Source: Neodontobutis hainanensis
Taxonomy: Eukaryota; Chordata; Actinopteri; Gobiiformes; Odontobutidae
Reading direction: 5' to 3'
Assembly (NCBI GenBank): GCA_024349245.1
Contig: JALDNG010000432.1
Span: 62,001-126,000 of the forward strand
DNA length: 64,000 bases
In this document: piece after piece, positions 20,531 to 30,657 of the stretch
Numbering within the stretch: the first letter of the stretch is position 1
Layout: every line of letters begins with the position of its first letter
Made by a program: the position numbers and the translations under genes
Notes under the pieces: model-generated
Told to the model about the DNA's origin: nothing
The model's database searches: none
Seen by the model: only the letters and a program-made list of their open reading frames with translations

Positions 20531-21797
20531 CTGATTGTTACACATAACAGTTTTTCTATTATAATTATGACACTACACATGGAACATTGATGCTCTTTAA
20601 GTTTCACTCACACAAATGTTCATTTCCCTTTTGTACCTGGAACCAACAGCCTTCAAGGATTACAGATTTACACATTTGACTCTTTACCGACCCTTTTCAG
20701 ATCCTTACAACTGTTTATTCAGACTGAGGAAAACCGAAGGAGATTTGATTAGCAATTCTTTGCTAATCAGCCCCAGATGTTCCCGATGTGTGTTAAGAGA
20801 CAGCAACAAGGAGTAAACCTTATTAACAACTTTGTTTTTCACCACTTCAAAGGACAATGTAGGTGCTATCTTTCCAGAGACCAGACGGACTAGCGCCAAA
20901 GTTGACACAGTAATCTTTTGATATAAAGCGTCAATTGATAAGACTCCTCAACTCAATAAGAATGTCTTTGATGTATTCCTCTAGAATGATCGAACACTGC
21001 CCTCTTTTGGTTAAGCAGAGTAACGACTCTGATTCGAATTTGAAGACCATCTTCATGTTTTGTGCATTAAAAGTGTGCTTTAAAGTCTATCGTAGTTAAT
21101 GTGTACTCTTCATATTGTTCCTTACAAGATCTTGAGTGATAACGATATAAAAGACTTCTTTCTTCATCACCTTTACAGCTGTCTGTGTAATAAAATGAAT
21201 TATTCTATGCTTTCAGGTCACGCATGGAATGTATGAATAATGCGCATGTGTTTGGTATTAACAAAATCGTAAAAACATTTCCTATGCCTTTATGCTACAA
21301 TGCAAAAGCAATATGGTTTTTAAATGTGTTTAATTTCTGTTATTTGGTGGAGCAGAGAAGTTTATTCCCAAATGCTAAACTTTAGTAAAAACTCCCCTTT
21401 TACCAAACCACGTGAAACATGCCTCTTTTCGGCCAGTACAAAAAGTAGTGCTTGGTCGCTCTTCTCGCCTCGTCTTGTGTCTTCTTCTCTTCTCTTAAGC
21501 TTGTTTCTACGCTGCGCACCTTCTTAAATCTCCGCTATTTAATTTACTTTCGTACCTTTCAAGCTTCTAGCCCGCAGCACAAACCGTGCAAACGTGAATT
21601 TTTCATCTTTTTAAAGACTCAACGCATTGATTTTGTTTTGAAAAACTTTCCTGCTGGACAACGTCATTGTTAAACTTGTATAATCTTCAATAAAACTAGG
21701 AAGAATTTGCTTCCTTTAGATTGAGATTTATTAACATAATTAGTTCCCAGAACTATGAATCTGGGTGGTGCCCCCTAACGAGAGAATATTCAGCAGA
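20531..21797. other. Unassigned; possible old LTR-like segment
   Basis: No exon of the EF-hand gene is recognised. The stretch from about 21,120 to 21,710 has a TATA-like gatataaaag, a pyrimidine-rich run (CTCTTCTCGCCTCGTC) and an AATAAA near 21,691, the order found in LTRs. I could not find terminal repeats. Copy 2 (53,025-54,383) has two extra segments here, about 45 bp at 53,945 and 55 bp at 54,225. Confidence 0.3.
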
Positions 21798-22907
21798 GCC
21801 GAGATCCCAAACTGGCAGATGGCTTGCCAGTTCACCAGCCACAACCACCAGAGGGCGCATTTATGGTTTTCCACTTTTAAAAGTGACAGACCACTTTTGA
21901 TGGTTTATGATGACTGGCCATGGTTCTAGCCTCTACGAAAACAGTCCGGCCGTCCGGCCACTTTTGTTAAAACGGCTGCTCGGACTTTGGCCACGTATCC
22001 TAATGTATATGCGACTTTACTCAACAGGTCAGAGAAAAATAGAATATATTTATATTATTAAAAATGCACACACATAATTGAAATAGAAAAGGCGTTTTGA
22101 CAGCTGTTATGATCAAAGCCGTAAATCGTTAATTATGTGCTCATCTATACAAACTATGTGTTTGGTACATTACTGTTAGCCTAGCCACTTAGCCAGACTA
22201 TGAATCGAGCTCAGAGTGATTTTTGGACTTAGAACGCAAATGACCACCAATTATTTGTTCTTCATGTTAATATAGTAATTTGAAGGTTTTATACAATGTG
22301 CTATTCATGTTTAGGAGAAATAAAAAGTGAAAAACATGATTCTATTGTGGTCTCTTTTAATGCCACCTCCTTTTGATGCAGTTTTAATCAGAGGTCAGGT
22401 CACTTTCTGAAAGACAATATTTAAATACAATGGCTTCTTATAGTTTATTCTTATAAGTATGCAGTTTTATAATATAAATCTTTTAAATGGCATAGTATTT
22501 ACACACATTGTGCTCTACTTGGTTCAAACACTACTTTATATTCACCAAAAGAGGGCGACAAAGACTTTATTTACTCCATGTATCAATGGTGTATGGGCTG
22601 TAGTCTGCAGACAGATCCCTTGACAAATTGGTCGTTTTGACAAAGCCAGTGCCTTAGGTTTAGATTTAAATATCTTAGACTGTTAAAAAATTATTACAAA
22701 CTCCTCGCTGGTAAAAACTTTGATAATTTAACTGATCTAAAGTAATACACCATAACATATTTCCAACAATTTGCAGCTAAACAAAAAGGTGTTTTAAAAG
22801 GTGTTTTAAAGTGGAAAACCACTTTTAAAAGTGGCAAGCCATAAATGCGCCCTCTGGTGGTTGTGGCTGGTGAACTGGCAAGCCATTTGCCAGTTTGGGA
22901 TCTCGGC
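21798..22907. mobile_element. Non-autonomous inverted-repeat element, 1.1 kb
   Basis: The two ends are inverted copies of at least 85 bp, starting GCCGAGATCCCAAACTGGCA and including CCACAACCACCAGAGGGCGC. Inside each end is a short hairpin (ACTGGCAaatggctTGCCAGT) and, further in, CCACTTTTAAAAGTGG. The interior has no recognisable transposase. No unambiguous target duplication was found, and the similarity may extend a little outside these limits (AATATT on both sides). Superfamily unknown. Confidence 0.7.
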
Positions 22908-22995
22908 GTCTCTCAAAATATTTTGACATCAAAATATTAATTTATTAATTTACATAATTTATATTCATATTGATTATTAATTAATAGATATTCAC

Positions 22996-23375
22996 TGTAG
23001 GAGCCAGAATGGTATATATTATTCGTCCGCATTGCTTTTGTCTGGTTGCCAGGGTGAGGTGTGGGTCATGTGGGTGTAGGCGGTGACAGCTCTTGGTTTC
23101 AAAGGTGGCACTCACTGTCACTCAGGTATAGGAGGAGAGAGGGAAGCGGGGTAGCCGTAGTATTTGTTGACTGCAAGCATTTGCTAAAACGTTCACAATC
23201 TGAAGTATTTTAACTGTGTACATGTGCCAACTGAGCAGTCAATTAAATAAACCGTACAAGCATCCATTCTGGGACTCGTGTCAATGTGTTTAAGCCGCAG
23301 CTCGTCACGCAATATACAGGACCCGTACTCGGCCTCTCCAAGCGACTAGAAGGAAACTAAGGAGTCGCTGCTACA
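22996..23375 (+). mobile_element. Solo LTR of a retrovirus-like element
   Basis: A 380-bp segment that begins TGTAGGAGCC and ends GCTGCTACA (TG...CA), flanked by the 5-bp direct repeat TTCAC (22,991-22,995 and 23,376-23,380). It contains a TATA-like run near 23,012 and an AATAAA-like signal near 23,246 in plus orientation. No internal sequence remains, as expected after LTR-LTR recombination. Unrelated to the ERV LTR at 4,970. Confidence 0.75.
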
Positions 23376-23427
23376 TTCACTACACCTTATACACACTGAG
23401 GAAACGCTGTAAAGTAAAAGTACTTAC

Positions 23428-24017
23428 TTTAAATGCCATCACGGCTTCTGGTCGCTAGAAGTACCTCAGGACAAAGATGGCTTCGCAGCAGTACCGAACA
23501 TCATCATTTGGTCTTCTTCCAAATGCTGCTGGTCCTGGAGCTTCCTGTGGATGCCCAGCATGCCTCTGATACTGAGGACTCTCTGGCAGTCTTGGAGAGT
23601 CGGCTGAACAGGCCTAGAATGATTAGATGAAAAACAAAAAAACAAATAAGCCATTGTTCCAATATTAAATTTAATGACTCTGCATTAAATGAAAAGTAAC
23701 TAGTACTAGTGGATAACAAATCACTTGCAGCGCCTGGTGGTCAGTGATGGGATTCAGCCTGTGCGTCCTGTGCAGCCTCAGGGTCATTCAGGATCAAAAA
23801 ATGTCTTTCACGCAGGTCTTCCAGAAGAGCCTTTCTGGATGCCTCATCGGGGTAGCGCTTGACCATGGCATTGTAGTCCCAGGTTCTGCCTCGAAGGGTC
23901 CAGGCCTTCGTGGACTTTTTGGCTCTCTCCACCTCTGCTTTCCTCTCCTCATCAGTCTGGTTCTTCATGCAGAGCATCAACACGTGGTTAGGCAGCATCT
24001 CCTGTGGCTTGAAACAC
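23428..24017 (-). pseudogene. Second, broken exon set of the recombinase-like gene
   Basis: Two exons homologous to exons of the complete gene upstream. Exon 1-like at 23,741-24,017 starts after cctttgcag with FKPQEMLPNHVLMLCMKNQT, then KKSTKAWTLRGRTWDYNAM, and stops after AESHH. Exon 4-like at 23,428-23,613 has LGIHRKLQDQQHLEEDQMMM and CEAIFVLRYF, then a stop where the complete gene has the box I arginine. Exons equivalent to 2 and 3 are missing between them. This is the remnant of a second tandem gene copy, cut short near the solo LTR. Confidence 0.65.
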
Positions 24018-24259
24018 TGCAAAGGAAAGGAAATGATGCGACGATCCTTGTTGTTGCAACAAACAACAAACAAATAACCAATGCCTGTAATACACACAAA
24101 CATAGAGTCCATTGAAATACTAATGAGTTGGGTCACTGCTACTTAAGTTGATTTATACACAGAAACACAAAGTAAATGTAATGTGGATAATTGGCCGTCC
24201 ATCCTTTATGACTTTAGCCATCTTCACTGCAGTTGGGTCAAGTTTTGAGCATTTTGCTG

Positions 24260-26815
24260 TCAGCGAGAACATTCCACTCGCCGTCTCTTCTCTGCCCTGG
24301 GGTCCTCTTCGCCAGAGTCGTCAGGGAGCTGCAAAATTAAAAAGGTTTTAAGGTTACACACTGACAAACTGATGGATGAGCATTGAGAGACAATAATTAT
24401 AACTGTTTCAGATAACTGCATACCGTGTCAGCGAGCTGAGCAGGTTTGAAGTGGCCACAACAGTGTCCAGAGTCTTCATCCAGTAGTGCTGGTTTGCCAC
24501 TGCCGTCGAATGGGCCATGTAGGGGCCACAGACGCCTTCTGCTCCTCTGTGAAGTTGGCAGCCACATCTGTCTCCACGGTCCTGCGTATCTGCTGGCTCG
24601 GGATGTTTGGCAGTTTGTAGCTGCAATGGGGCAGAAATATGAGATGAAACTCCCAAATTTGAATCATTTTCTTTGAGGCTGAGCCGTTTAATAAATGCAC
24701 AAATACGTTATTAGTTGAATGCTAATCCAACATAAACTTTTAGGTCTTATGGACTGCTGTTAATACTTACTGTTGGTGCAGACGAGCGAGGTCATTGGTT
24801 GCACTTCTAATCTTGGTGCCCGACGATGACACAAACAACTTGTTAGACTTGAGCCATGTGTAGTATGCGTCCAGCATCTGCAAAGAGAAAAAAAAATAGA
24901 TCTGATAATATCTGTTGGTTCATTGCTGGTGACACTATGTTTCATGGTAAGGCAATTTAGCCTGTACAAAGTGTACTTACTGCTGCCTCCTCCATTGTGA
25001 GGGCAAACACGGCGATCTGCATTGTTGCAGTCTTGTGTTCACTTACTGCAACACACACCTTTCCACCAGAATTTTTTATCGTCCCACTCTGCTGTCCATA
25101 AAAACAAAAAACAAAAAAACACAGTGAATAACTGACATAAACGTCCTCTTTGCAGACTACCTAATATAATCTGTTTAGGCTGATGCCCCCACAAAAACTG
25201 AGGTCTTACTGACACTTACTGTTATTCCCTCCAATGCTCCTGGTCTCTGGAAGTGGCCGAGGATCAGGATGCTTCACAGTAATACCGGAACATGGTCTTT
25301 TCCTCTGAAGCCATGTGGTCACCTTCCAGCAGACTCCCATAAATGGACAGCATGTCTTTCTTGGCCTTCTGGAGGACGGCCTGGCACTCCTGAAGGCTCT
25401 TCTCACCCTCTGCGAACCGGTCATACCTAGAATGACATACAAGACCACAATGTGGCGGAGAACTACACATGTCTGTATCACATAACCCCATATGTACAGC
25501 CAGCACATAAGTACAATCAACATGGAGGAAGTCATTAAAGAAAAACAAATGGAAAGCAGATTAGCAACTGACCTGGTTTTACACATGACCTTGCTGTTGG
25601 ACTTGGCCACTGGCTTTCTGATGGAAGCGAGGAGGTCGATGTAGGCTTGGCACTTCCTGTAGTCAGGATCTGCTGCAGCCAAGCTCAGGTGGGTCTTCAA
25701 ACACTGAACAAACCGGATCATGTTTTTGATATAGTTCAGAATGGTGGCTGGGCCCATGTAAGCGCGCCGGAGTTGGGTGAGGTAATCTTTGGTCTCAGTG
25801 GACTTTAGCAGGAAGTCCAAGCTGACTTCATCCCCACTTGGCTGGATGTACCTCAGCATCCTGGAGACGTTGTCTACCTGTGATGAAAGAAAAAGAAGTG
25901 TGAGATTATGTAGTGAGAAGAAAAGCCACACCCCTAATAAAGCTCTCTTGTATCCGAGTTACCTTCCTATATGGAATGTAATAGCTGCTCTACACGTGCT
26001 GTGCTACTATATATTAAAACATTTCCCGGTCACAGAGAGTAATACGGAGCAGACTTATCAATCAAATGGGATGCATCTTACCTCCTGCTGGCAGTTTGGG
26101 ACCAGTAGGGTGTTGATCAAGTAGCCCTTGAAGTAGAGCTTTTCGTAGAGCCCTATTTGTGTCATCTTGACCCTGACATTTATGCTGTACTGAGCTTGAT
26201 CTCTGAAAAAAATACAGACAAAAGAATATGAGCTCAAACCTTGCAGTTTGTTCACAGTTTCTGGACTGATGTGTGCGAGGTTTAGAACTTACTTTTGCCA
26301 TGTTCGGTCGCTTGGATCGGTGGTGCTGCCTTCGGAGCTGCTATCCTCCACCACCGAGACGCCACCGCCGCCGAGAGCTGACACCGCCGCCGAGAGCTGT
26401 CACCGCCGCTCGAGAGCTGACACCGCCGCTCGAGAGCTGACACCGCCGCCGAGAGCTGACACCGGCCGCTCGAGAGCTGACACCGGCCGCTCGAGAGCTG
26501 ACACCGGCTGCTACAGAAGGTTCACTGGCTGTGGGAACGGCAGCCGTGCTGGTGGACCTCTCTTCGTACTCCAGGTCTGCTTGGTTAGAAGCATTAGCCA
26601 CAAAACTTTCTTTGGAGGAGCTCTTCCAGAAGAGCCAGCCCAGGTTTGTAGGGGTAACGTTTGAGCATTTCCTTGTAGTCCCAGCTCCGGGCTTGCCGTG
26701 TCCACACCTTCGCAGACTCCTTGGCTCTCTTCGCCTCCTTCTGCTGTTCTTTGGTTGCATTTCCTTTCATGCAAACTTTGCTCAGATCTCGTCAGCATCT
26801 CCTGTGGTTTTTCAC
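24260..26815 (-). CDS. Crypton-like tyrosine recombinase gene, eight exons
   Basis: Minus-strand exons with consensus splice sites: E1 26,297-26,815; E2 26,082-26,202; E3 25,573-25,877; E4 25,220-25,426; E5 24,981-25,088; E6 24,771-24,877; E7 24,424-24,620; E8 24,260-24,328. E3 resembles the SAM-like core-binding domain (TILNYIKNMIRFVQCLKTHL). E4 ends in a box I-like FQRPGALEGIT with the catalytic Arg (frame intact in copy 2). E5 has VSEHKTATMQIAV with a candidate catalytic Lys. E7 has QIRRTVETDVAANF, then MAHSTAVANQHY with the His and nucleophile Tyr. E8 adds an acidic and basic tail and a stop (RRRVECSR). The domain order fits tyrosine recombinases of the Crypton type. Single-base shifts affect E4, E7 and E8 in this copy. 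It may be an intron-bearing Crypton or a domesticated derivative. Confidence 0.7.
26362..26511 (-). repeat. Coding minisatellite in recombinase exon 1 (7 units)
   Basis: Seven units of about 20-21 bp, each containing GAGAGCTGACACC (one has GAGAGCTGTCACC), inside E1. In the sense strand the 21-bp version encodes GVSSRAA. Some units are 20 or 18 bp and shift the frame. Copy 2 has only two units (58,700-58,748). Confidence 0.8.
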
Positions 26816-26859
26816 ACAGCAAGTGTGCTTGAACTGGATGCACTTGACCTCCCCCCTCC

Positions 26860-27300
26860 CTTTTTCCAAGATAGGTCACTGTTGCTTGCCCAAACTCACA
26901 TTTTGACAAGTTAACTGTTAATCTGTAATGTGCTCCACTCACAAAGACGAACAAACCACCAAGTCATTAAAATATGCTTCACAAAAAGACAATACAGACA
27001 ACTCTACATGCATAAGCCTCTGAAATGTGGCGGCGATTACACATGCCAAAGGCCATAACAGAATACTGAAGGAAGTCATCAGGTGTAATTGGCACGTTCA
27101 GTTAAAGGAACCTGCATCAAAATCATGACTGAGCACATGAGTCTGAGAGGGCACATCAGCAAACAGTGACCTATTGGACTGAATTACATTCACCATTTCT
27201 TTCTGCTGAGAATCTAAAAGGTGGAACAATAAAACTGACAAACTTTTTAAAGCCTCCGAGTTGGAAAATTTACCCTGAGTCAAAGCCCGGACCACGAGTC
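26860..27300 (-). pseudogene. Gypsy element 2 reverse transcriptase, partial
   Basis: The RT N-terminal block (SNRSLFADVPSQTHVLSHDF) is at 27,098-27,200, then a core remnant (TPDDFLQYSVMAFGMC) near 27,050, a degraded catalytic region near 26,960, and the thumb part (SKCEFGQATVTYLGK) near 26,880. Much of the core between the first and second blocks (palm with primer grip) is missing. The frame then runs directly into recombinase exon 1. Confidence 0.72.
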
Positions 27301-27431
27301 ATTTTCAATTTCAGTACAGGACAGCTCCTGTTTACCAGCCGCTAAACTAATTCACGGCTCGGAGTGTTCAGCACTGGACAGCTCTTGCTTACCAGCCGCT
27401 AATTTGCGGCTTGGAGCGCTCAGCACCGGAC

Positions 27432-27908
27432 TACGGTGGCGAGACAGCTCAACACGCTGCAAATGAAGAAAGCACCAGCAAATAAAGAAAACATCTTCAT
27501 CAGTTTGACAACACGCGCTGCAAATCCTCACAACACATGCAAATACAAAACGCGCTGCAAATAACACAGACCACAACGGAAATGTTTTAAGAGACACCTT
27601 TGAGTGACGAACCCCTAATGGGACCTGCTTATTGTTTGCTCGCCTGTCGCGTTGTTGTCAGTGTTGTTGTCACTGACCTGAAAAGGTGAGTTTTTTTTTA
27701 CTTTTAGATCATGATCGTATAATTGCTTAGTCGTTTGGATATTGTTGGCCTAAATATATTGTTCGTCACTCAAATGAGTCCCCTTAAAACATTTACGTTG
27801 TGGTCTGTTGTAAACTTTTGCAGCGCGTTTGTCAAACTGATGAAGATGTTTTCTTTAATTGCTGGTGCTTTCTTCATTTGCAGCGTGTTGAGCTGTCTCG
27901 CCACCGCA
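27432..27908. mobile_element. Short palindromic inverted-repeat element in Gypsy element 2
   Basis: The ends TACGGTGGCGAGACAGCTCA and its complement are continuous with inverted arms of ~180 bp, so most of the element is a large imperfect hairpin around a short unique centre (about 27,615-27,755). It is flanked by CCGGAC (27,426-27,431) and TCGGAC (27,909-27,914), a 6-bp target duplication with one change. No ORF. A MITE-like element of a family I do not recognise. Confidence 0.72.
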
Positions 27909-28123
27909 TCGGACAGCTCCTGACAGGCCCGCAAATGAATACGGGTCTCAGTGTTCTCAACCCCGAGCAACGCTGCAGACTGGCGCCTGCCACCACCAAG
28001 TACGAGTCATTTCGGTCATAATAAGATTTTAACATGTTCACATGGCAAAGGCGTGTGCCACGCCGGCGGTCAGGTGTGAAAATCAAGTAGTCTCTGTCAC
28101 CCAGTTTCTTTTTCACAACATAA

Positions 28124-29226
28124 CATTACCTCAGGCAGTAAGGGTTGCAGTAACACATCCAGCACCAGCAGTGACAACAATCTCTCTCTGAACGTGGAGA
28201 AGACGAAGGAGATTGTTGTTGACTTCAGGAGAGCGCACACTCATCATGTTCCTCTGACCATCAACGGTGCGACTGTGGAGAGAGTAAACAGCACCAAGTT
28301 CCTGGGTGTGCACATCGCAGAGGACCTCTCCTGGACTGAAAACACAGCAGAACTGGCCAAGAAATCACAACAGTGTCTCAACTTCCTCTGCAAACTGAGG
28401 AGAGCCAGAGCCCCACCCCCATCATGTACACCTTCTACTGAGGCACCATCGAGAGCATCCTGTCGAGCTGCATCACTGTGTGGTAGGGCGCCTGCAACGC
28501 GTCCTGCCGAAAGACTCTGCAATGCAAAGTGAGAGCAGCTGAGAAGATCATTGGTGTCTCTCTTCCCTCCCTCCAGCACATTTACAGAACACGTCTCATC
28601 CGCAAAGCCCTCTGCATTGCACGTGACCCCCACCCATCACACAGCTTCTCCAGCCTGCTGCCATCAGGAGGAGAGGACCAGCAGACTGAAGGACAGCTTA
28701 CTCCACCAGGCTGTCAGGGAGCTGAACTCGCGCCCTTTTCTGCCCCAGGCACCACTGAACTATGACCCCTACCCACACATATATATGATGACATGCACCA
28801 GTCACTTTGTGCAGCATTGGTTTGCTCACGACCTCATTCTCCATGGAACTGCCATCATTCCACTACATCATCAGTCAGTTAAATAACTGCTCTTCAGCCC
28901 ACTTCAATCAGACTTAATAAGCTTTTGTTTTTGCACTAAAAAACTTTTATCTGCACTGTTGCTCACTTCAATGATTTGCACTCTGCCTTTTGCCTTGCAC
29001 TGCTTTATTTTTCTTTATTTAACTTTATTTTTGATTTTATTATGCCTTTTATAACATTTTCTTAGTGTATAATTGTACAGTTGTATCTACATTTTATATT
29101 TTGATCTAGATTTTTTAGGCTTTAATGTTATCTGTGTGGGTCTGAGTGTAACGCAATTTCGATTCTCTGTATGTATGTACTGTACCTGTAGAAGAATTGA
29201 CAATAAAGCAGACTTGAAACTTGAAA
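28124..29226 (+). mobile_element. 5'-truncated LINE inserted in Gypsy element 2
   Basis: Plus-strand RT C-terminal region: LNVEKTKEIVVDFRRAHTHH, TKFLGVHIAEDLSWTENTAE, then LRRARAPPP, followed by a 3' region ending in two copies of ACTTGAAA after AATAAAG. The host Gypsy reading frame stops at one side and resumes at the other (CCTTA, then TTATG), giving a short target overlap (TTA). The ORF contains shifts. The clade is an L2- or Rex-type jockey-group LINE; I cannot place it further. Confidence 0.8.
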
Positions 29227-29239
29227 TAAGGACCACTGT

Positions 29240-30280
29240 AACAATCCTGTAAACTGGAACCGGAAATCGGTAACAGAACCAAAACCTTTTCACCAGGCAA
29301 GAACTCTCCATGTTCAGCCCGCTTATCAAACCACCCTTTCATCTTATTTTCTGCACACTCAAGATTTTCTTTTGCCAGCTCACACGCACAGCAGAGCCTG
29401 GACCAAAACACACTGACAAAATCCAAAAGATTTTGTTTTGTCTCTCCTGTTAACCACTGATATTTTAAGAGCTTCAATGGCCCACGCGTGTGCAAAGACT
29501 AAGTCACACGGACTAAAGCCTAAAGATTCCTGTAGTGTATTCCTGTCTCTGATAGCAAACATTAACACACATATCCCCTCATCCCAGTCCTTAGCAAACT
29601 CGGCAAGCTTTCGGCAAGCCAAACAATAAAAAGAACTTTGTCAAAGCCTTTACAATGGCTGGAGTGGTCATTTTACGCTGGGGAAACACTTCAGGAAACC
29701 GAGTAGAAGTACACATGACCGTCAACAGAAATTTATTACCAGACTTTGAGCGAGTAAGAGGACCCACACAATCAACCAAGACCCTCTCAAAAGGCTCACC
29801 AACAACTGGGATTGGACACAGAGTAGCCGGAGGTATGGTTTGATTTGGTTTTCTTCCAATCTGACACATGTGACACAATTTGATATAACTAACCACATCT
29901 TTCTTTAAGCCTGGCCATAAAAGATGCCTCAAAATTTAGTCATAGGTCTTTCTAACCCCCAAATGACCAGAAAATGGATTGTCATGGGCTAGAGATAAGA
30001 TTTGTTTTCGGTACGGCACCGGAACAACAATCTGGGTCACACTCCGCCACTCATCCCAGCAGAAAAATGCCTTGATAACCATTTTCGCATGAGAATATGG
30101 TCACTCAAAAAGTAACCCCGAGAAACATTTATATTTTCATCACTCACAATTTGTTCAAACAGCGTTGACAAAGTAATGTCTCTCTTTTGTTCTTTAATTA
30201 AATCCAGCCGTGACATAGTGACAGGTTCAGTGTCAATAGTAGAGTCAACTGATGTGATTTTTTCTTTGCTTTCACACAAC
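29240..30280 (-). pseudogene. Gypsy element 2 integrase, internally deleted
   Basis: The linker (RLDLIKEQKRDITLSTLFEQ) is followed by the zinc-finger end (MRHLLWPGLKKDVVSYIKLC, then HMCQIGRK), the first catalytic Asp in VDCVGPLTRSKSGNKFLL near 29,760, and text up to ALTKFFLLFGLPKA. A deletion then removes the second Asp and the Glu, and reading resumes at LAEFAKDWDEGICVLMFAIR. The C-terminal part runs to the GSSLQDCYSGP block near 29,230, where the LINE has inserted. Confidence 0.75.
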
Positions 30281-30657
30281 GAACCGTCATTAAAGAAAGC
30301 CCCATTCAGAAATTTTTCACTTAAGTCAAAATCATCATTAATTAACTCACTTCAGCTCTGAAGCAGCGTGTAACAGCACAAGAAGTAAACACATCAGGAT
30401 AGTTTTAGCAAGTTTATCTGGACTGTGGCTGACAATAGGTACAGGTGTTAACTCTGGTGTAATCATCACTTTACCTCCTGCCAAATCGTTCCCCATTATA
30501 ACAGAAACTACATTAATTGGCAAACCAGGCCGCACCCCAACGACAGCGTCCCCTCACCATAGGTCTGACTGTAGAACAATTTTATGCAAAGGAACACCGA
30601 TGTCTTGAAGGTTAAAACCGTGCACAGGGACCTTAGAACCAATAGCGGTTTTGTTAC

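Noticed and set aside
26248..26664. Plus-strand ORF with repeated RADTAA/RADTG units
   Set aside because: Shadow of the GVSSRAA minisatellite in recombinase exon 1 on the other strand.
28244..28633. 129-codon minus-strand ORF
   Set aside because: Lies opposite the LINE RT reading on the plus strand, which has recognisable RT motifs.
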